Source: Archegozetes longisetosus
Taxonomy: Eukaryota > Arthropoda > Arachnida > Sarcoptiformes > Trhypochthoniidae
DNA length: 64,000 nucleotides
Assembly (NCBI GenBank): GCA_018873245.2
Contig: JAEMBT020000006.1
Coordinates: 6,903,855-6,967,854 of the forward strand
Reading direction: 5' to 3'
This document shows positions 51,821 through 62,552 of this stretch, piece after piece; positions within the stretch are counted from its first letter, which is position 1, and each line of letters opens with the position of its first letter. The notes beneath the pieces were generated by a model that had not been told where the DNA came from, did no database searches, and saw only the letters and a program-made list of their open reading frames with translations. The translations under genes were made by a program, and so were the position numbers.

Positions 51821-54283
51821 ATGTCTGAAGATAAAATAGGCGAAAACATTGCTGCTCTTTCGAATGATGCTCGTGATTACTATTTGAAGATATATGAAGA
51901 TGCTATAAATGAATCAGGTCTCACTGATGATGATAGATCTCGGATAGATCAAACTTGGAATCAAATCCAAGGCGAGGCCATAAGCGACGGTCATGATTTG
52001 TTCATCAGGTAAAAAGATTTACAGAATTGTAAATCCACTAAATTTGATAAGTTTGAGTTTGTTTTGTCATTAGTTTAATTTATTACAAACGTACGATTTT
52101 CACATTTTTATCTTATAGTCATTTTGTTTGAAGTTCTCATAGCAAAACTTTATAGCTAAAAATTTCTGCAAATAAGTCTGAAGACATATACTTTTTGATT
52201 AATTAAAATTAATCAAAAGTTAGTAATAGGTTTTGCAATAGACATAAGATCACTGCGATGAAGAATACACATTTTAAAATGACTTATACCATGCTTATAT
52301 TAATTGTGAAATTTGAGTACTTTAATTCATAAAAATAGCACGTGTTCACTTTCCTAAACAAAACAAGCAAAAACTGATTCCAAACAAAATAATTTCGAAG
52401 TGCAAATCGTTGCTTAATTTATAAATATCTTGTAAATGAGAGCCTCTTCACACCAATCTATGTTCATATAGTCTTTCATAGCATTTGTATTCCTTCTCAC
52501 TTTCTAACCTTTGATTTTCTCAAAACCATTTTTGTTTTATTAGAAATTCAAAATTAATCTTGCTTCATTTTATCACCACAATATTCTATAGTATTCATGT
52601 ATTATACTATGCACTTTGAATGCTTGTATCAGTTATAGGTATTTGAATAATCATTTCGATCGATTAAACTTTTTGATCAAAATGGAGGGCAAACTATTTA
52701 ATTGGAAATCGATAGTAATTAGTTGTTATCACGGATGATACTTCATTGTAAACATAAGAGTGGTATTGCGAGTGTTAAGAACGTTATTTTTTAAGAATAT
52801 TAATAAGTTATCAACGAAATTGATGAATAAGTGTATTCTAACCTAATACTAAAGTCAGTTAAGATTATTGCATAGTAGTTGAATTCAATAGAAGTCTAAA
52901 TTAAAGTATAGTTTATTTTCAAATTTCACATTCATCTCAAACTATCCGACAAAAAGCCTTCAAAGCGTTTCATAAGTTAAAGAAATGATCCTTCAGTTTA
53001 TTTAATTGATTGACAGTCACTCTAAGTTGTCTATAGCGAAAGAACTTATTCAATTTGGAAGATAATAAATCTTAAGATTAAGCCAAACATGAAATCAGGT
53101 GAAGCAGTAACTTAGTTCCAAATATATTTCATAACGGGTAAATCCGGGCTAATGGTTCTAATGGGGTTCTCGATCCGCACCCCCAAGTGTCAAGCATCAT
53201 TGGATTCAGTTCGTAGAGCTGAACATTTTGATACCATGCTTGATCACTTCCAAACTAAACCTAACCACTTCTGGCCACCCAGACCTAACCCTTTCGAAAA
53301 TGGATAAACTTGGCTTTACCAAGTTGTAACCCAAACCGAACCTGATTTGAACTAAGTTATAACCTATTCTCCCTTAGTTCATATAAGGCTTATTTAGGTT
53401 ACGACTCGAGGAATCCAGGTTTATCCATTACGACGTACTAAACTAAACAAAGATGGATATCTCGAGAAATACTTGTGGTAATTGATCAAGGTGTCACAAT
53501 GCTCAGTTAGATATCCTGAGTCCAATGATATATCACTTGGCGTGGTCAGCCACTCGCGTCAGGAGTTGGTCAGAAGTGGTCAAGTGTGGTATCAAAATGT
53601 TCAGCTCGACGAACTGAATCTAATGGTGTATCACACTTAGGGTAGAGGGTTGGAAACCTCCTCAGACTAATTAGCTCGAATTGACCCTTCATAAATATCC
53701 TTTATTCAATTATGCATTAATTTATGATTGCTATAATCACTACTAAAGATTGAATAAATCAATTAATGAACATATTCAGAATAGTTTATTTTATTGTTCT
53801 GTAATAAATTAAACTGTTATTTTCAGTCACTGATAATCAAGTTGGAAATTAACTCTAATTAACTTGATTTAACTTAGACTTTTTACTGAGAATCCCAGTT
53901 ATCAACGATACTTCAAGGCATTCGAAGACGTGCCGATTTCAGAATTGGGAAGTAACCAAAAACTGTCGGAACACGTCCGTAATGTTTTTCGAAAAATAGG
54001 AGAGCTTTGTCTCAATATTAAAAACGAGAAATATAACAATTTGAACATAGTAGTTATACTGGAAGATTTTACCAGAGATCATCACGGACGTAAAATAACA
54101 CTCCAGCATTTCGAACGTCTCAAATTGGCATCATATATCTCCGAAGTTTACAAAAAAAAATTTGGGGATACTGATACATTGGACGATGTAACCAATAGTT
54201 GGGATAGGTTTTATCGATTTATACTTTCAGTTATCTCGCGAATAGATATAACTAAAGGTGGAGAGGGTACAGTAGATGACTAA
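51821..54283 (+). CDS. globin (5' end uncertain)
   Basis: Two exons, ending at 52008 and covering 53878-54283, joined at a split arginine codon across a 1.9-kb intron. From the ATG at 51821 the product is 197 residues. The globin fold is visible: helix A around DDDRSRIDQTWNQI; then DLFIR|LFTENPSYQRYFKAF, with the invariant CD phenylalanine; the E helix LSEHVRNVF, with the likely distal histidine; and RDHHGRKI, with the likely proximal histidine. Globins bind haem and carry or sense oxygen, or handle nitric oxide. The open frame continues upstream to a possible acceptor (AG at 51776-51777), so a further first exon may exist. The E-F region seems longer than usual (KYNNLNIVVILEDF). The 3' UTR contains several AATAAA signals in a tandem repeat. 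Confidence 0.85.
53185..53640. repeat. foldback repeat in the globin intron
   Basis: The two ends are inverted copies of about 65 bases. The left arm contains ggattcagttcgtagagctg and aacattttgatacca; the right arm reads tggtatcaaaatgtt and cagctcgacgaactgaatct. The interior matches, in reverse complement, the repeat at about 60.9-61.7 kb (for example ggctttaccaagttgtaacc). No coding capacity. It is locally more GC-rich than its surroundings. Confidence 0.85.
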
Positions 54284-54900
54284 ACGATTATCGGTTGTCT
54301 CTTCAGATCGTCTTCAAGACTAACTAGTTTTCGATCAGCAGGAGTAATAACAGAACACCTTAACCCATTCACACTTGAAGAGATAGCATGTTATGTAAAC
54401 TTTAATTATGTTGAAAAATAAAGAAATAAAGAAATAAAGAGAAATAAAGTTCTACCTATCATAAAATAATTTATAAGAAATTAAGAAATTCAAGTTTTTA
54501 TCTAATCAGATATGAGACGTCTTATCAAAAGGGTAAAACTTAAGTATTACGAAAAGAGTTTCTTTCGTAAAGTATTGAAAACTATATTGTGCATGTTTTT
54601 GCTAAAAAGTATATGTCATTAATTGATAAAACATGAAAGAGGTTGTCCGGAGGTACTATGGGGAGATGGCACCCTGTGAAATATATCATATTATATATCA
54701 ATCGAAAGCTCTCGTCAAGCTGAGCAATAATCTTGCTGGTCACATTAAAATCGGTCCATAGTTTTAAAAGTTATAGCCCAAAAACGGTCAATATTGCCGT
54801 ATATGGGGAAGTGTATTACATCCTTGTAAACCCTTATGAGTTATATACCATTAGAAAGATCTCATCAAACTAAGCAAAAGTCTTACTGTTAGTATTGAAA
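54284..54900. other. globin 3' UTR and an internally duplicated repeat
   Basis: Four close copies of an aaataaag unit at 54418-54447 supply redundant polyadenylation signals. Beyond them, about 54690-54763 and 54838-54910 are imperfect direct copies of each other (tcaatcgaaagctctcgtca against ccattagaaagatctcatca, and onward). Confidence 0.6.
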
Positions 54901-55143
54901 TTAAATGATTAGTTTAAATGTGTTAGCAAATGTAATACAACGCTTGCACACCAAATTTCCACATTCGATGACATTGTTATCAAGAGTTTTCTTCTTTTTC
55001 TCTAAAATAGTACTTCTAGCTGCATTAAGCTTTTCCAATAAAGGTTGTGATGAAACTGCTTGAATCTCACTCTTCTTAAAGTTACTTAAAACTAAAGTAC
55101 AACAAGCACAACGTTTCTGATTCAAATATAATTTATTTGACAT
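54901..55143 (-). CDS. unidentified small open frame with two cysteine pairs
   Basis: An uninterrupted 80-codon minus-strand frame beginning MSNKLYLNQK. It carries CACC near the N-terminus and CGNLVCKRC near the C-terminus, separated by a lysine-rich helix-prone segment. The arrangement recalls a zinc-binding N-terminal module, as in DNA-binding or transposon-derived proteins, but I cannot name a family. It may be the first exon of a larger gene, a transposon relic or chance. It overlaps the end of the direct repeat just before it. Confidence 0.3.
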   Translation of the reverse strand: MSNKLYLNQKRCACCTLVLSNFKKSEIQAVSSQPLLEKLNAARSTILEKKKKTLDNNVIECGNLVCKRCITFANTFKLII

Positions 55144-56526
55144 TTTACTGCAAAAAATATGAACTTGCGATGTTAAAAACCACGAATCAACAACTCAACT
55201 TAGTCACAATGGGAATTGTACTTGTACAAAGAAATCTCTTCCATATTTACAGACTTATTTCCTAATTCGGTTATATTTATTTAATTGTTCATGTTATATG
55301 ATCTTTTGACATTCTTTTGCAACAAAATAACAACATCCTTTAATAATTTTTCTCACATACTCGTATTGCTTATTTATTTTTTGGTCCTCTGTTTACCTCA
55401 AATCACAAATCTAAAAATTTATATTTAAACTGAATGCAACTCAACTTCAATTCAGATCGGAACAAAGTTAATACCTTTAAAGGTTGAGAATATATATCCC
55501 CCTGTTTTAAGCTGAAATATTCACTTTTTATCAGCCAAAGTACCATTGCTTTTCTACTCATAAAAAACTATGATTTCTCTACATATATAAAAGTTTTTTC
55601 AATTTTTGGCCTATTACATAAAGCTTTCGGACTAGAACTTTTTCTACTTTCATACTAGGTTATGTGCTACTACTAAAGCAATAATGACAGTCCGAATCAA
55701 ATATGTAAAGCATTGAGTTTAACGGTAAAAGATTTTCAATCTTTAGAAAGCATACTTAACAACAACAACAACAAATGAGTTTCATTCTATTATTGAATAA
55801 ACTTTGTTACTTAAACTCAACATAACAAATCTCATGATTTAGCTATTATGAATTTCATTTAAATCGTTATCCCCTAAAGAAGTGATTCCGAGTCGTTATA
55901 CTATTCAAAGAGATGTCATTCAATTATTTATTGATAATAAGAAAAAATGGCATTCTTCCAGTATGTGATCTGGTAAACTTTTTACACTCCAATATGTGAC
56001 CTGTGACACATTCTAAACTTTGACATGCAATATAACATTATATGAATAATAAATGACCTAATAAACATTTTTAATCATAATAAATAACATATTCGTAAGT
56101 TAAAGTATTGCATTTATACCCAGTCTTAACGTTTGTTAGTTAGTTAAGTAGCATAAAAATGTTAGCTCAAAATTTTTATCAAATTATGTCAACTGAGGGA
56201 ACAACTGTTTAATTTTTTTAAAGATCGTAAACTTTTGCCATCAGATCATCAGAAAATTGTACGTCCTGTTTACTCCAGAATTACTATCCCAGCATTTAGT
56301 TGAGTTCGGTGTCTTTCAGTTAACCCGCGAGATAGTACCTTTATGTGCCTAATCTAAGATATTAGCGGACTCTTAATTTCTTAAACAGCATTTTTTTAAT
56401 AAACATTTTTCAATAAATGAATTCAACAAAATTTGAATCTTATTTATAGTTTTGACTCATTTCGATTATATATTAGTCATATTATGTTCAGATCACGACC
56501 TCATTTCAGATCACATATTGGAAGAG
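55144..56526. other. intergenic stretch before the hAT relic
   Basis: AT-rich. A short (AAC)n run of about six units lies at 55757-55774. No coding frame is recognisable. The 5' part of the hAT element, including its left end, should be here but I cannot identify it. Confidence 0.4.
55757..55774. repeat. short (AAC)n microsatellite
   Basis: About six AAC units in a row. Of minor interest. Confidence 0.8.
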
Positions 56527-57852
56527 TGCCGAAAAAATTGGTTGAAATAATAAAAAACATTGACTCAAGTGTTGCGATAACTACAGACATCTGAACTTCT
56601 TTGGCAAACGTTCCCTTTATTGCGGTTACAGCACATTTTTTCATAAGTGAAAAATTACGGCATGTTTTGTTAGAATTTGCTATTATTCCTCATCCACACA
56701 ATGCTGAACAAATCAAATATCTGGTTCAATGTGTTCTCGAAGAGTATTTTATTATAAATAATGTTATATCTCTCACAACAGATAATGCAAAAAATAACAT
56801 CTCAGGCATTAATCAATTCAAAGACTATTTAAGACATGACTTATTTATCGAGAAAGAGATATTTCATTTGCCATGTTTTGGTCATGTCCCTAATTTATGT
56901 GTTCAAGAAGGCATTCAAGCCATTAATAGTACACTCAATACATTGAGAAGCTTAAGCTTATCAGTGAATACCTCTTCGAAACAAGTGCAAGTATTACACG
57001 AGACTTCAATTGCATTGAAACAAAATTATACAAAACTAAAACGAGACACAAATGTGAGATGAAATTCAACTTATATTATGATTGAAAGAGCGTTGAAAAT
57101 GAAAAAGACCTTAAGAACTTTGAGTAATGAAGAGGAGAGTAATGTTTTTACTCAGAGTAAAATTACTGATAGCGAATGGTAAATTTTGAGCTTAATTTCT
57201 GAGTTTTTGAAACCTTTTTATGAAGCGACTCTTATGGTATCACAACAAAGTTATCTAAGTTTGTTTATACCACTGTTTGATATTTTAATTAAACATTTGA
57301 GAAAAGAGAAAAATAATCCAAAAACTGTTTTGAAAGATTGTGCTTCGATGATAGAAAAAAAGTTTCTTAAATATGAAAATAAACTGAAGAATAAATTATT
57401 TTTGTTTGCAGTTGTTTTGGATCCTAGACTCAATATCCAATACTTTAAAGACTCTCTAACAAGCATTGAATTTGAAGAACTCAAAACTTCATTCGTTGAT
57501 TACTCTAAGCAATATTATAGCAATAGTTCAGCTCAAATTAAAGAAGCATTGAATGAAAATTCTTCACTTTTGCATTCAATCTATAAAAAGAGAAAATTGT
57601 CTGATTTTGAAGAAATATAAAAATATTTCGAAATGTTCAAGAAGACTCAAAAGTTGATTTAATCAATTGGTGAACAATTCACAAGTACTCTTTCCCTAAC
57701 CTCTACAAAATGGCTTTCGATATTCTCAACATCCCTGCAACTAGTGTTCCGAGTGAGCAAATGTTCTCAAAGTCAGCAGATGTTGTAACTAAAAGCGCAA
57801 CAGATTATCAAAAGATTCAATTCAAGAAATTATGTGCGCAGATTCAATGTTA
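56527..57852 (+). pseudogene. degenerate hAT-family transposase
   Basis: One reading frame carries the hAT core: VAITTDI, then LTTDNAKNNISG (around a conserved acidic residue), FHLPCFGHVPNLCVQEG, VVLDPRLNIQYFKDSL, and at the end the hAT dimerisation region NLYKMAFDILNIPATSVPSE with QMFSKSADVV. The frame is broken by stops at 56592-56594, 57060-57062, 57180-57182 and 57618-57620. At the first two, relatives normally have tryptophan (DIWTS, RWNST), so both could be TGG-to-TGA changes. The last part is shifted in frame. The BED zinc finger expected at the N-terminus is not visible. Confidence 0.88.
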
Positions 57853-58057
57853 AAATTTTTTAATCAACAATAACTGATGTGTATTCACTTTAAAAATATC
57901 GGATTCAATCAATAAATAATTTTATTAGAATTTTTGCACGATAAAAGCTAACGCTCGGTACGCCCGCTCGCGCTCACGCTAATGCTCGAAGAAATTTTGA
58001 CGCTCTACGCTCACGCTCCCCACTGAGCGTCAAAAACTCGAGAGTTGAACATCACTG
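57853..58057. mobile_element. putative right end of the hAT element
   Basis: Downstream of the transposase relic, a GC-richer stretch with repeated acgctc/gcgctc motifs ends ...gttgaacatcactg at 58057. In reverse complement this starts CAGTGATGTTCAAC, the form expected for a hAT terminal repeat. The matching left end was not found. Confidence 0.55.
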
Positions 58058-59770
58058 GTTACAATGTTAGCTTGCGAGTTATATACTATCATTTCAAGTG
58101 AAAAGTCTGCCTATGAGTTTTCAGCGTAAAGGGCTTATTAATTATTAGTAAAATAAACGGTACTTCTCATGATTTGCTTCATCGGCATTTAGCAGAGCTT
58201 TGGTAGCGTTCACTCAACCCTAAAGACCTATTCATGGCAATTTCGCGTGACATCAATTAGCTTTTAATTCATAATTATTAATAGTATTTTGACTTCTTAT
58301 TCCAGTAATGCATTATTATACTTTAACTGTAGATCATTAAAGTATTTGTGGGTCGCATATTAAAGTAGTAAACATATTGGTAGCTCAGATAGATTATTGT
58401 AGGTCGCATAGGCGAAGAATGCCGAAATTCCTTAAACTTTTTGGTCATTTTTCATATAAATGATAAATATAACAGCGTTTAGATAAAAAATGCAGGTACT
58501 CATCAGTCAAGTGACAAAGTATTCAATTTAAGCGTAAAATTCAATTTTATAAAATTGTATATTATAAATTATGATGTTAGGAAGAGGTTTGAAATTGAGT
58601 AATATAGCGCGCGCGCCTCTTGAGCTTTCACTACAAATTTGTTTAAGTTTAGAAGCTAAATTTACATCTAATTGTGTCACTTTATTACTGGCTTAAAAGT
58701 CATTAAAAGTGTTGGGGTTTTTATATCAGCGTATTTAGGGCTTTACAAGACGGCGTTTCCGCTGCCAGCACAACCGAAATCCTACCTTTTTATATATTAA
58801 GACCCTCTTCGCGTATTTTCCAGACCCTAACCCTTCTTTTGAAGTTAACGAATTCGAATTTTAGACTCATTGAACCAAATAGTCTCTCTCCGAAGTATTG
58901 GAGGCGTTTTTAAACATTTTTTGGAAAATGCAAGTCGTTTCATGTCATTCGATGCACTAATTGCTGGTCTCTTAAACAACAAAATTTTAACAAAAAAATT
59001 CTCTTGGCCGAGAAAGTAGTCATTTCACTGCACTTAATACAACTTGAAGCAATGCCTTGTTTTATCTCTTTGTTGGTTGTTTATCAGCTTTTTTAACCAA
59101 CTTTTTAATTAATGAATCGGTCCTAATCGTTGTACATTGATTTCGACCACTTATGAATAAATTGTTTGCTGCTTCGTAATTATCTATATTTTGAAAACTT
59201 TCTTGACTGCATCTCTATTAAAATTAAAATCCTGAGCGAAATCCACATACGATTCGTCGCTAATCCTTCTCTAATACATAATTAAATGCTCGGCATTCGA
59301 AAATATACGTATTTTTACCATTGGTGCAACTAGTAATTTAATCACTAAATCATTTAATTTTTAATTTCAAATCATTTACTTTGATTCAATTACCTTTTAA
59401 TATGTATTTTTCATTCTATTTGTGATCAATACTCAGACTAAACTTACTTTTGGCTGCAATGAAGTAAATGCGCCAACGCTTTAAGTGTGCAGTTTCTAAA
59501 AATTTGTATTTTTGATTTTTTATACCAACTGCATCTACATTATTTATTCTTTATTTTGATATAAACCTGCCAAAAATCCTAAAGCCTTGTTCAAAAAATT
59601 ATCTGATTTTGATTGGAGATTTTTAAATAAGCAAACTTTTGATTATTTGAAGGTTAGAAACTGATAATAATATAATGAAGTTTAAAATTCTTATGTTCGA
59701 ATAAAGATAACTCCTTTTAAATGGAAGTCATTTGAATCGATGTATCTTTTAGTGAGTTTGATGAAATTCT
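58058..59770. other. stretch between the hAT and mariner relics
   Basis: About 1.7 kb without recognisable genes. It has patches of higher GC, for example around 58740-58860, that may be further repeat debris. Confidence 0.4.
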
Positions 59771-60310
59771 CTATGACTCTAACCATAACTTCAGTCAGAA
59801 TTTCTCTAATGCAACGTTTAATGTTGCTTTGAGTTGAAGCAAGTTTTGAGGTTTATCCTCATAAACTTTAGGTTTTAAATAGTTCAATAAGAAGTCACAA
59901 GGATTTAAATCCGGACTGTGTGGTGGAAATGGATGTTGTGACTTTAATGAAATGAAGTTTTCTCCTAAAATTTCTTGCAAAAAATTCCAAGTTTGACTTG
60001 CTGTATGAATCTCTCTTTCTTGTATGAGCCAGTTATCGCTATTTTGAACTTTTGGATAAAAATTTTTGAATCATGTTTCTATAGCGGTTACCATTGACTT
60101 TGACCGCATTTTCCTCTGCATCTTCAAAAAGTAGACTCAATGAGTCCATCACTTGAAATGGCTGATCAGACCAGTAATTTTAGGAGAATGAGCTGTAACT
60201 TCATGTATGAACTCAGATCTTTCGTGTATCCAAAATCTCGTATTTTGTTTATTGATAGTGAAATCAAATGAAAGTGAGATTCATCAGAGAACAGATTCTG
60301 AATGCAAAAT
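59771..60310 (-). pseudogene. degenerate mariner-type transposase
   Basis: On the minus strand, pieces in more than one frame match the C-terminal half of a mariner-like transposase. They are NKQNTRFWIHER, FIHEVTAHSPK, a second piece FLKMQRKM, and then HPFPPHSPDLNPCDFLLNYLKPKVYEDKP. The SPDLNPCDF segment holds the last catalytic acidic residue. Stops and frameshifts separate the pieces, and no N-terminal DNA-binding domain is evident. It is a different lineage from the element at 50 kb, judging from the motif wording. Confidence 0.82.
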
Positions 60311-60779
60311 CAGGTCAATGGGTACTAACTAGGCGCAATGACTATAAAAACCAAGTAAATGTTCCATTAGATTATACTTCACGAGAGAAGTCGATCCCCG
60401 CCCCTTTTTAAAGAAGCTCCGCTCACTCGTTCACGAGTTACACCTACTTATATAAAAAGTCAAAAATCGACCCTAGAGAGGGCTGGGAATGTTATGGGCA
60501 CCACTCTCCGTTCATAAAAGCTCCTCTTAGTCTCATACCCCACGCTAACCCGGCTTCACCTTTAATTACAAATAATTTACTGTCTAAGAATATTCCTTCA
60601 AATCAGCAATGGAGCAGAATAGTGATTCTGGTTTTGATGTCTTTAGTTGAGAAAGTACTTAGTCAGTGTTGCTGAAATTGAACAGGGAGCGCGACCGTCC
60701 ACAAAGACCTCTACTACCCACTTAGCCCCTCCTACTCCATTGGCAGTACACCGTCTTGGTAAATGGTGCCCTTTGAGAG
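60311..60779. other. GC-richer repeat-like stretch
   Basis: No coding frame. It includes a locally GC-rich patch (60380-60560) unlike the surrounding AT-rich sequence. It may be the outer part of the foldback repeat that follows or another repeat family. Confidence 0.4.
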
Positions 60780-61166
60780 CACTTAGTTTTGATGATCTAT
60801 CCTAATAGTACTCGATGTGGGGGGTCTAACCATATATTACATGCACATACTTTATTCATAAATTACGTAAAATTTTTTTCGAAAATTCATAAAAGTTTCA
60901 CCACTAGGTAGCCCCTCCGAAGCGCGCAAGTGACATATCATTGGACTCAGGATATCGAGTTGAGCATTTTGATACCTTACTTGATCAATTATCACAAGTA
61001 GTTCTCGAGATATCCATCCTTGTTCAGTTAAGTACTCGTAATGGATAAACCAGGATTTCTCGAGTCGCAACCCAAAAAAGCCTCACATAAAATAAGGGAG
61101 AATAGGTTAGATCGCAAAGAGACCTAACTTATTATACCTTGGTTTAAATCTGGTTTGGCTTGAGTT

Positions 61167-61637
61167 TAGTGTTTGAAAATTTCTAGAAAGTTTCTAGAAA
61201 TATTTCTGGAAGTATTTCTATGGTCAAGAAATTTTCTTTTAATGAACCTCCCATAGAAATATATGAACGTCATATTGAAATATAATGAACCTCAGATTCA
61301 TCCAACGAAATAGTATGTTTTTACAGCCATTTTAAGGAATTTATGAATAAATAACACTTAAATCTATTAAAAATTAAGTTCAAAATTAAATTAAATTGTT
61401 TAAACTTAAAGATTAATATTTGCATGTGTAAGTCATATGTTTTATAAGTGGTTCACATATTCGTATATGAGATTCATATACTTCAATGGGAGGTTCATAT
61501 ATTATTATGGGAGGTTAATATACTTATATGAGAGATTAATATATTTTTATGGGAGGTTCATTAAAAGAAAATTTCTCGATTTTTGACGAGAAATTTTCTC
61601 GAGAAATTCTCTTAGAAATTTTCTTTTTACAACACTA
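61167..61637. mobile_element. hAT-type MITE nested in the foldback element
   Basis: A 471-base insert. Its ends are inverted: TAGTGTTTGAAAATTTCTAG on the left and, in reverse complement, TAGTGTTGTAAAAAGAAAAT on the right. It is flanked by the 8-base near-identical sequences cttgagtt (61159-61166) and cttgggtt (61638-61645), the 8-base target duplication expected of hAT elements. The related repeat at 53 kb has the undisturbed site with one copy. Inside is a second layer of inverted repeats (tcttttaatgaacctcccat against atgggaggttcattaaaaga) and tandem 21-base units. Confidence 0.85.
61460..61561. repeat. imperfect tandem 21-base repeat
   Basis: Roughly five degenerate copies of a unit like ggaggttcatatattattat, each starting ggaggtt or agagatt and ending ...atg. 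It lies in the right half of the nested MITE. Confidence 0.75.
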
Positions 61638-61845
61638 CTTGGGTTACAACTTGGTAAAGCCAGGTTTACCCATTTTCGAGGAGGTTAGGTCTGAGTGGCC
61701 AGGTAGGTGTCTGGGGTATATGATAATTATTGAAAAGTCAAAATTTTTACGTAATCTATGGATAAAACGTGGTATGTAAAATATCGTTGGGCTCCTCACA
61801 TCGAGTACTACTAGGATCTATCATCAAAAGTACCTGCCCGTATAG

Positions 61846-62196
61846 GGGCATCCATTACCAATCAAATTTGGTAATATAGGCTAAGCATTAACATTATTAA
61901 TTATTTAACTTAATATTTTATTAGTTATAAAAGTTTTAAATCAGGTACTTTTTGAACAAGGCTATAGATATTGGTTAAAATAATTATATTCAAACGTTAA
62001 ACTTCATTTCAAACTGAAGTCAATTTCCACTTTTAGTGTAGGGTCTGATTCTATAAAATAGACTGTGCAAGTCAAACCAATATTTGGCTTCGAATGATGC
62101 AAATAATTGAACTGAATTTAATTTTATATTTAACAGTGTTTCTGTCAGAAAGAATTTGAAAATAATTTTTTAGAAATTAGTCAATCTTTACAAACA
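61846..62196. other. spacer before the duplicated block
   Basis: About 350 bases of AT-rich sequence. The left edge of the 62-kb duplicated block falls near 62197. No gene seen. Confidence 0.5.
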
Positions 62197-62552
62197 CGAA
62201 ACGTCGAGATAGACTTTAATACTTAACAAGTCAGACTTTTTCAATATTATTCGTCAACTTTGACTTTGCTTCCATTCAAAAGATACTCATTTATAATTCC
62301 ATGGGTTGGCTAAAACTATTTTACAATACACGCACTCAACTCTTTTACACCAGTTAATACTTGAGGTATTCTTCAGATTCCATTTAGACTTCAACTAATT
62401 TTCAGTTCTGACAAATAGCATTACTTTGCATTAGCGCATTATTCATTAGAAGCATTAAAAGTTAATTAACTTAAAACAGATCTAAACATCGATCATTACC
62501 ACATTCAAAGTACTCAAAACTTAACACTTGATCGTCGTAAAGAATAAAACTC
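62197..62552. repeat. duplicated block, copy B1
   Basis: Direct copy of 43930-44290 from the SHB-like intron, moderately diverged. It stops at aaaactca, exactly where it runs into the second duplicated block. Confidence 0.88.

Larger units (their letters stand above)
60780..61845. mobile_element. foldback (long inverted repeat) element interrupted by a nested element
   Basis: Left arm at about 60780-60920 and right arm at about 61690-61845 are diverged inverted copies: ttttgatgatctatcctaat and tactcgatgtgg on the left, ccacatcgagtac-like and atctatcatcaaaa on the right; attacgtaaaattttt against aaaatttttacgtaat also pair. Between the arms, 60930-61166 and 61638-61690 match the foldback repeat at 53.2-53.6 kb in reverse complement. 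No transposase frame is present. Confidence 0.82.

Noticed and set aside
60380-60560. GC-richer patch considered as an rRNA or snRNA fragment
   Set aside because: I could not match it to 5S, U-type snRNA or tRNA box elements. It is more likely repeat debris.
61549-61779. 76-codon open frame at the edge of the nested MITE
   Set aside because: It begins inside the MITE terminal repeat and continues into the foldback repeat, so it is made wholly of repeat sequence.
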